Part shown: positions 57,828-64,000 of the stretch, in pieces
Layout: every line of letters starts with the position of its first letter
Numbering within the stretch: position 1 is the stretch's first letter
Source of the DNA: Stenotrophomonas acidaminiphila
GTDB lineage: Bacteria; Pseudomonadota; Gammaproteobacteria; Xanthomonadales; Xanthomonadaceae
Assembly (NCBI GenBank): GCA_002951995.1
Contig: CP019797.1
Span: 604,501-668,500, forward strand
Direction: 5' to 3'
Length of the DNA stretch: 64,000 nt
Notes under the pieces: model-generated
Told to the model about the DNA's origin: nothing
What the model saw: the letters and a program-made list of their open reading frames with translations, nothing else
The model's database searches: none
Position numbers and translations under genes: made by a program

Positions 57828-58834
57828 ATGAACGAATCCTCCCACCGCTCCATTCCCCTGCAGGTCCTGCAGGGTGACACCCCGTCCGCGCCGCTGCAGG
57901 CCGGCGCCAAGCAGCTCGGTGGCGACAAGATCAACCGTTCGCCGGTGCAGTTCGCCGAGGCCCCGGTGCTGCGCAAGCCGTCGTGGATCCGCGTGCGCAT
58001 CCCCTCCGGCAACGCCGTCCAGCAGCTCAAGGCCAAGCTGCGCGAGAACCGCCTGGTGACCGTGTGCGAGGAGGCCAGCTGCCCCAACATCCACGAGTGC
58101 TTCGGCCACGGCACCGCCACGTTCATGATCCTCGGCGAGGTCTGTACCCGCCGCTGCTCGTTCTGTGACGTCGCCCACGGCCGGCCCAAGCCGCCGGACG
58201 CCGCCGAGCCGCTGCACCTGGCGCAGACGGTCAAGGACATGGGCCTGAAGTACGTGGTGGTCACCAGCGTCGACCGTGACGACCTGCGCGATGGCGGCGC
58301 CGGCCATTTCGTCGACTGCATCAGCGCCATCCGCGAGTTCAGCCCGGGCACCCGGATCGAGATCCTGACCCGGATTTCCGTGGCAAGGGGCGCATGGAGC
58401 GCGCGCTGGAGATCCTGGCGGCCAATCCGCCGGACGTGTTCAACCACAACATCGAGACCGTGCCGGACCTGTACCGCAACGTGCGCCCGGGCGCGGACTA
58501 CCAGTGGTCGCTGACCCTGCTGCAGAAGTTCAAGGCGCAGCACCCGGGCGTGCCGACCAAGTCCGGCATCATGCTCGGCCTCGGCGAAACCCTGGAGCAG
58601 GTGCAGGCCACCCTGCGCGACCTGCGCGCGCACGACGTGGAAATGGTCACCATCGGCCAGTACCTGCAGCCCACCCCGCATCACCACCCGGTGCTGCGCT
58701 ACTGGACGCCGGACGAATACAAGGCGCTGGAGGAGTACGGTTACGAGCTGGGCTTCCACCACGTGGCGTCCGGGCCGATGGTGCGTTCGTCCTACCACGC
58801 CGACCGCCAGGCCGCCGGCGCCGGGGTCGGCTGA
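57828..58834 (+). CDS. lipA: Lipoyl synthase LipA (frameshifted)
   Basis: LipA is a radical-SAM enzyme that inserts two sulfurs into octanoyl groups. The auxiliary 4Fe-4S cysteines are Cys80, Cys85 and Cys91 ([12 protein letters not shown]), and the radical-SAM cluster is Cys106, Cys110 and Cys113 (CTRRCSFC). After RIEILT the frame breaks at the CCC of 58369-58371; the expected [17 protein letters not shown] continues in the next frame, then [18 protein letters not shown] and the end at 58834. One restored C gives 335 residues. Lipoylation is essential for aerobic growth, and all catalytic parts are intact. Confidence 0.94.
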
Positions 58835-59216
58835 CCCGCGTCCGGCGCACGCCGTCGGCCATTGATCCGTGCCACCGCAGGGGGGCACGGCGCCGTGCCG
58901 CCGCCGGTACCCGCGCGGCCCGGCCACGTGGCACAGGCCTGCTTTTCTGATTCCGCCCCGGCCGCGTCCTGGCCCGGGAGCCTCGCCCTGGCCGCCGGGC
59001 GATCGCCGGGCACCGCGCTTGCCCCTGCGGGAACGACCCCTGCGGCCGTCGCCGGGGTGGCCGCCGCCGCGGTGCCCCGGCACGGTTCACGTTGCGCTAC
59101 GGTCGGGCCGCTAGGCTGTGGGCGGTCCGGATGACAAGCGCTGCAACTTCCGGCACTGTCCCGTTGTCCGAGTCATCCGCAGTCTCATTCCACCGCCCGG
59201 TGCCACGAGTATTTTG
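58835..59216. other. Intergenic region between lipA and prc
   Basis: 382 bp without a supported gene. A 16-bp perfect palindrome GGCACGGCGCCGTGCC at 58884-58899 may terminate lipA. A TAGGCT at 59112-59117 is a possible -10 for prc, but no matching -35 is seen. Confidence 0.5.
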
Positions 59217-61390
59217 ATGAACTACCGAGTACCCGCTTTCCTGCTGGCCTTCGCGCTGACCGCACCGGCCGCGCTGCTGGCGCGCGCCGACACCTCGGCG
59301 CTGCCGTCCGCCGCGACGCTCGACCAGGCCACCACCTCCAAGCTGGTCTACGGGCTGCTGTCCGACAGCCGCTACGCCTACCGCCCGCGTCCGCTGGACG
59401 CGGCGACCTCGCAGGATGTGTTCAATCGTTATCTGGAATCGCTGGACAGCGGCAAGCAGTTCTTCACCCGCGAGGACGTGGAGCGCTTCGCGCCGCTGGC
59501 CGAGCGGACCGGCGCGGCGATCCGCACGGGCGAACTCGACCCGGCGTTCCAGGTGTTCGCGGTCTACCGCCAGCGCGTGAGCGAACGCGTCGCCTATGCG
59601 CGGCGCCTGCTCCGGCAGGAGCCGGACTTCACCAGCAACGAGCGCTTCGACTACGACCGCAAGGACGTACCGTGGGCGACCAGCGCCGAGCTGGACGAGC
59701 TGTGGCGCAAGTCGGTGAAGAACGACTGGCTGCGGTTGCGCCTGGCCGGCAAGCCGGCGGCCGACATCCGCAAGACCCTGGACAAGCGCTACGCCACGCT
59801 GCTCAAGTCGGTCAACGAAGTGAAGGGGGAGGACGTGTTCTCCTTCTTCATGAACGCCTACACCCGCGCGGTCGACCCGCACACCGATTACTTCACCCGC
59901 GCACGGCCGAGAACTTCAACCAGGCCATGTCGCTGTCGCTGGAAGGCATCGGCGCGCAGCTGCAGCGCCAGGACGACGTGGTGGTGATCCGCGAGATCAT
60001 CGCCGGCGGCCCGGCCTCGGTGGACGGCACGCTCAAGCCGGGCGACCGCATCGTCGGTGTCGGCCAGGGCCGCTCGGGCCCGGTCGAGGACGTGATCGGC
60101 TGGCGCATCGACGACGTGGTGGCCAAGATCCGCGGCGCCAAGGACACCCAGGTGCGGCTGGAGTTCATTCCCGCCGCCGAAGGCCTGGACGGCAAGCACC
60201 GCATGGTGACCCTGACCCGGCAGAAGGTGCGCCTGGCCGAACAGGCGGCCAAGGGCGAGACCATGACCATCCCCGGCGCGGCCGGCGAACCCGCGCGCCG
60301 CATCGGCGTCGTCAAGCTGCCGACCTTCTACCAGGATTTCGAAGGCCGCCGCCGCAACGCCAGCGACTACGCGTCGGCCACCCGCGACGTGGCGCGCCTG
60401 TTGGCCGGCTTCAAGGCCGACAAGCTCGACGGCGTGGTGCTGGACCTGCGCAACAACGGCGGCGGTTCGCTGGACGAGGCGATCGAGCTGACCGGCCTGT
60501 TCATCGAACAGGGGCCGGTGGTGCAGGTGCGCGAGTCCGGCGGCCGGGTCACCGTCAACAGCGACCGCAACCCGGCCGTGGCCTGGGACGGGCCGCTGGC
60601 GGTGCTGATCAACCGCGGCTCGGCCTCGGCGTCGGAGATCTTCGCCGGCGCCATCCAGGACTACGGCCGTGGCCTGGTCATCGGCGAGACCACCTTCGGC
60701 AAGGGCACCGTGCAGAACGTGGTGCCGCTGGACCGCTGGCCGGCCAGCGAGAAGGAGCGCTTCGGCCAGGTCAAGCTGACCATCGCCCAGTTCTTCCGCG
60801 TCAGCGGTTCGTCCACCCAGCACAAGGGCGTGGTGCCCGACCTGGCGTTCCCGGCCAGCGTCGATGCCAGCGAGTTCGGCGAGAGCACCTACGACAACGC
60901 GCTGCCGTGGACCCGCATCGCCGCGGTGCCGCACACCCAGTACGGCAACTTCGCGCCGATCCTGCCGAAGCTGGAAACCCGCCATGCCGCGCGCATCCGC
61001 GGCGACCGCGAGTTCCAGTGGTGGGAAGAGGACGTGCAGCAGTTCCGCACCGAAGCGGAAAAGAAGTACGTCTCGCTCAACGAGGCCGAGCGCCGTGCCG
61101 AGCGCGACAAGCAGGACGCGCAGCGCAAGCAGCGGCAGGAAGTGCGCCGGCAGCTGGGTCTGCCGCTGGACCCGCTGGCCGACGATGGCAGCGACGACGG
61201 CCTGACCGGCAACGAGCGCGACATCGTCAAGGACGCCGCGCGCGAGAAGGCCGCCGAAAAGCGTCCCGATCCGCTGCTCAAGGAGTCGGCGTCGATCCTG
61301 GCCGACGCGGTGAACCTGCTGGAAAAGGACCGGCCGCTGTCGGCGCAGGTGCTGCCGCAGTCTACCGGCCCTGGCCGCTGGGCCGACTGA
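59217..61390 (+). CDS. prc: Carboxy-terminal (tail-specific) protease Prc (frameshifted)
   Basis: A periplasmic S41 protease that trims C termini, including those of PBPs and hydrolase adaptors. The signal peptide is MNYRVPAFLLAFALTAPAAL and the N-terminal helical domain has NRYLESLDSGKQFFTREDVE. The frame breaks at the CCC of 59896-59898 (YFT / PRTAENFNQAMSLSLEGIGA). A PDZ domain with GGPASVDGTLKPGDRIVGVG and the catalytic Ser in NRGSASASEIFAG with Lys in TTFGKGTVQ follow. One added C gives about 724 residues, normal length. Confidence 0.92.
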
Positions 61391-61395
61391 GCGCA

Positions 61396-61414
61396 GGGCG
61401 GGGCGCCCCCGCCC
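61396..61414 (+). terminator. Weak hairpin after prc
   Basis: GGGCGGGG-CGC-CCCCGCCC, an 8-bp stem with a 3-nt loop, 6 bp past the prc stop, followed by GCGTTCAA. Confidence 0.4.
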
Positions 61415-61487
61415 GCGTTCAAGCCGCCGTCAGCGTGCCTGCACGCCGGCGGCGTTATGCTCGGGGCCTTCGGCAAGTGGAGGCGCC

Positions 61488-62033
61488 ATGCACAGGCATC
61501 GTTCACGCGTCGTGCTGGTCCTGGCCTGCTGCGCCGCCCTCGGCGGCTGCGGTGGCCGCGCGGCCGACACCACGCTGCTGCGCGAGTCATTCGACTCCGG
61601 CGACACCTATACCCGCGACATCAATGCCAGCCCGGCGCAGGCCTGCGAAGCCGCGCGCCGCGCGTTGCTGGGGCAGGGGTATGCGATCACCCGTGCCGGC
61701 GCCGACAGCGTCGAGGCCAACAAGAACTTCCAGCCCCGGGAAGAACTCCACGAGCAGCTGGTGCTGCGGGTGTCCTGCGCGGCGCATGGCGATGGCCGCG
61801 CGCAGGTGTTCGCCAGCGCGGTCCAGGACCGCTATGCGTTGAAGAAATCGCCGACCTCGGCCAGCGTCGGCGTCGGCGCGCTGGGCTCGGTGTCGCTGCC
61901 GTTCGGCGGCAAGGACGATTCGCTGGTGCGGGTGGCCAGCAGCACCGTGCAGGACCCGGTGTTCTACCGCCATTTCTTCGATCGCCTGCAGCAGTATCTG
62001 GCCCCGGCGGCTCCCGGGGACGCCGCGCGGTGA
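61488..62033 (+). CDS. DUF2242 family lipoprotein
   Basis: A 181-residue lipoprotein with lipobox LGGC (Cys21). The DUF2242-like features are TYTRDINASPAQACEAARRALL, NKNFQPREELHEQLVLRVSC and the block SASVGVGALGSVSLPFGGKDDSLVRVASSTVQDP. Function unknown. Its stop overlaps the GTG of the next gene, so the two are likely translationally coupled and may act together in the envelope. Confidence 0.8.
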   Translation: MHRHRSRVVLVLACCAALGGCGGRAADTTLLRESFDSGDTYTRDINASPAQACEAARRALLGQGYAITRAGADSVEANKNFQPREELHEQLVLRVSCAAHGDGRAQVFASAVQDRYALKKSPTSASVGVGALGSVSLPFGGKDDSLVRVASSTVQDPVFYRHFFDRLQQYLAPAAPGDAAR

Positions 62034-63295
62034 GGCGCGTCCGTCGTGTCCCGGCCTGGTTGGGCGGCTGCGCGCTGGCGCTGGGGCTGGCGCCGCCGGC
62101 AACGGCCGCCGATGGCGCCGCATGCCTGCCGCCGCTGCTGCAGCGGCTGGGTTGGCAGATACGCGAAAGCGACGTGACCGCACCGGTGGTGCACGGGGGC
62201 GAACCCTGCCGGCGCGCCTCGCTGGACGACGCGCGCCGCCATGGCGACCTGCAGGTGCAGGTGCCGCGCGGCTACGCCGGTGCGTCGCGTGAGCGCCTGC
62301 AGCGCGACCTGCTCGGGCATCCCGCGACCCTGTGCGCCTACGCCTTCCAACTGGGCGATGCCGCCCGCCGCGCCGCCACGCAGCTGCAGGACAACCGCGG
62401 GTATCGCTTCTCCGCGCTGCAGCTGGGCTGGATCGGCTTCGGGCCCGGCGGCGCCCGCGCGCAGGGCTGGCAGCGCTTCCGCAGCTTCGGCCGCGGCTAT
62501 GCGCCGGCCGGTTCCAATTCCGCAGCGATCGAGGCGTTCTACAGCGGCCGTGTGCGCTCGGAATGCGGCGTCGGCCGCCAGGTCGCGCAGCTGGCCACCC
62601 AGCGCGAGCTGTATGGCGACGCCGGCTTCGACCGCGAATTCGCCCCGGGCGAGCTGTCGATCGGCACTTTCCTCACCCTGCACGACACGCCCAGCATCCT
62701 GCTGGGGGCCAACGCGGGCGAGTTCTTCGCCGACGGCAAGGCGGTGCGCACCGCGCGCCTGGGGCGGCAGGCGTTCATGGGCGTGCCCGGCTTCATCGAG
62801 CACGTGTTCGACAAGCGCTACCTGGACGACATCAACAACCAGGCCGAGAACTTCGTCATCACCGACGTCAGCGCGCAGGCGGCCGACGCATTGGCGCGGC
62901 ACGGCGGCTTCAGCTACTACGACGGGCAGAACCGGCGCCTGTGGGAACTGTCGCGGCAGCTGCCCCGCGCCGGCCGGCGTTATTTCGAGCGGCTGCTGCA
63001 CGAACGCGACCCGGCGCTGCGTGCCGCCGTTCCCGAAGCGCAGCGGCCGTTGCTGGCGCAGATGGACCAGGTGCTGGCCGACCCGGTCTACGCCGGGCTG
63101 ATGCTCTACGTGCACCCCAAGGGCATCCGCCCGCTGGGCTACCACATCGCGCGCCTGCTCGACCGCAACCCACGCACCCCGTACAGCATCGACCTGGCGC
63201 TGCACAATCTGCACACCACGCTGTACCACCGCTGGCTGCAGGCGCAGTTGCGCGACTGTGCGCCGGTACCCGCTGACATCGACGAACGAGGTTGA
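62030..63295 (+). CDS. Secreted protein of unknown family
   Basis: 421 residues; I do not recognise the family. The GTG at 62030 overlaps the preceding stop. A short basic N terminus and hydrophobic run (LGGCALALGLAPPATAADG) form a signal peptide. Conserved-looking stretches are GELSIGTFLTLHDTPSILLG, GVPGFIEHVFDKRYLDDINNQ and AENFVITDV, and two Cys in the N-terminal part could form a disulfide. There are no membrane helices after the signal, so it is probably a periplasmic enzyme or binding protein. Confidence 0.6.
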   Translation: MRRVRRVPAWLGGCALALGLAPPATAADGAACLPPLLQRLGWQIRESDVTAPVVHGGEPCRRASLDDARRHGDLQVQVPRGYAGASRERLQRDLLGHPATLCAYAFQLGDAARRAATQLQDNRGYRFSALQLGWIGFGPGGARAQGWQRFRSFGRGYAPAGSNSAAIEAFYSGRVRSECGVGRQVAQLATQRELYGDAGFDREFAPGELSIGTFLTLHDTPSILLGANAGEFFADGKAVRTARLGRQAFMGVPGFIEHVFDKRYLDDINNQAENFVITDVSAQAADALARHGGFSYYDGQNRRLWELSRQLPRAGRRYFERLLHERDPALRAAVPEAQRPLLAQMDQVLADPVYAGLMLYVHPKGIRPLGYHIARLLDRNPRTPYSIDLALHNLHTTLYHRWLQAQLRDCAPVPADIDERG

Positions 63296-63297
63296 AC

Positions 63298-64000
63298 ATG
63301 GAACTGGGCATGATCGGGCTGGGGCGCATGGGCGCCAACATGGCGCAGCGCCTGCACCGTGGGGGCATCGGCGTGACCGGGTTCGACCCCGGGCTGGCCG
63401 CGCGCGAGCGCATGGCCGGGGCCGGCGTGGCCACGGCCGCCTCGCTCGAAGCGCTGGTGCAGGCAATGCCGGCACCGCGCGCGCTGTGGCTGATGGTGCC
63501 GGCGGGCGCGGTCGACGCGCTGCTGGACCAGCTGTTGCCGCTGCTGTCGCCGGGCGACCTGGTCGTGGACGGCGGCAATTCCTGGTATCGCGATTCGCTG
63601 CGCCGCGCGCAGCGCTGCCAGCAGGCGCGGGTGGCGTTCGTCGACTGCGGCACCAGTGGCGGCGTCTGGGGCCTGCAGGAAGGCTACTGCCTGATGCTGG
63701 GCGGCGAGCCGGCGGCACTGGCGCGGTTGGCGCCGGCGCTGCGGGTGCTGGCGCCGGCAGCGGAGCGTGGCTGGGCGCACGTGGGGCCGGTTGGCGCGGG
63801 GCACTTCTGCAAGATGGTCCACAACGGCATCGAGTACGGAATGATGCAGGCCTACGCCGAGGGCTTCGCGCTGATGCAGAAGAAGCGCGAGTTCGACCTG
63901 GACCTGGCGCAGGTGGCCGAGACTTGGCGGCACGGCAGCGTGGTCCGCTCGTGGTTGCTGGACCTTGCCGCCGATGCGCTGCGGCACAACCCGCTGCTGG
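63298..64000 (+). CDS. gnd: 6-phosphogluconate dehydrogenase, decarboxylating, N-terminal part
   Basis: Oxidises 6-phosphogluconate to ribulose-5-phosphate. The 234 residues present begin MELGMIGLGRMGANMAQRL (Rossmann GxGxxG) and include the 6PGDH motifs DGGNSWYRDS and HNGIEYGMMQAYAEG, with TSGGVWGLQEGYCLMLGG between. The short spacing of these motifs fits the shorter, often NAD-linked GndA/YqeC-like type rather than the 470-residue enzyme. The gene continues past the window end. It starts 2 nt past the preceding stop, perhaps in one transcript. Confidence 0.93.
   Translation, partial: MELGMIGLGRMGANMAQRLHRGGIGVTGFDPGLAARERMAGAGVATAASLEALVQAMPAPRALWLMVPAGAVDALLDQLLPLLSPGDLVVDGGNSWYRDSLRRAQRCQQARVAFVDCGTSGGVWGLQEGYCLMLGGEPAALARLAPALRVLAPAAERGWAHVGPVGAGHFCKMVHNGIEYGMMQAYAEGFALMQKKREFDLDLAQVAETWRHGSVVRSWLLDLAADALRHNPLL

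Overview
The window is a 64 kb piece of a high-GC gammaproteobacterial chromosome. It reads as Xanthomonadaceae, probably Stenotrophomonas or a close relative. The evidence is the order etfB / rfbBACD / xanAB / CoA-transferase subunits, the two-domain XanB, an hrpM-type OpgH, an AcrR/SmeT-type regulator divergent from an RND pump, GTAG-headed REP elements of the kind described in S. maltophilia, and several genes whose -10 box lies only 6-7 nt before the ATG. I see no rRNA, tRNA, CRISPR array, prophage or transposase. This is core genome with patches of intergenic repeats.

Layout. 1-10.4 kb is a surface-polysaccharide block: the 5' end of etfB, rfbBACD (dTDP-L-rhamnose), xanA-xanB (GDP-mannose) read convergently, a succinyl-CoA:3-ketoacid CoA-transferase pair, and a WbsX/rhamnan-synthesis-F glycan protein. 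10.5-19.7 kb holds OpgH, a repeat-rich gap with an inverted-repeat element, an esterase, an AlgR-like regulator, hemC, a DUF481 outer-membrane protein, a WYL regulator and a lipocalin. 19.8-25.9 kb holds two exported prolyl-oligopeptidase-family peptidases, an aminotransferase and a DUF454 protein. 26-31.8 kb is lptM-dapF-DUF484-xerC, DUF1203, CopD and hslVU behind a good sigma-32 promoter. 31.9-37.1 kb is a TetR repressor divergent from an RND adaptor and pump with no outer-membrane factor. 37.2-43.9 kb holds a fungal-type cytosine deaminase, ubiE, an M1 aminopeptidase, small envelope proteins, a REP-bearing tandem duplication and a PfkB kinase. 44.2-54.3 kb is the cell-elongation block mreBCD-mrdA-rodA, then mltB-rlpA-dacC. 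54.3-58.8 kb holds an LpxR-like lipid A deacylase, a CsgG/HfaB protein and ybeD-lipB-lipA. The window ends with prc, a DUF2242 lipoprotein with an overlapping unknown secreted protein, and the 5' end of gnd.

How the genes work together. Most of the window builds or trims the envelope: nucleotide sugars and glycan assembly (rfb, xan, WbsX), periplasmic glucan (OpgH), peptidoglycan elongation and remodelling (Mre/PBP2/RodA, MltB, RlpA, DacC, Prc), lipid A editing (LpxR) and drug export (RND pump). Cofactor and core genes (hemC, ubiE, lipA/lipB, dapF) sit between them.

Two results stand out. First, nine otherwise intact genes, including the normally essential mreC and lipA, carry ten reading-frame breaks. 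All ten lie in runs of C or G, and nine fit loss of a single base, so this is almost certainly a systematic sequence error rather than gene decay. Second, the 548-bp gap after rodA holds a perfect FNR/ANR box exactly 41.5 bp upstream of a predicted start, followed by about 165 bp of structured sequence ending in a 17-bp-stem intrinsic terminator with T6. This is a strong candidate for an oxygen-regulated small RNA.
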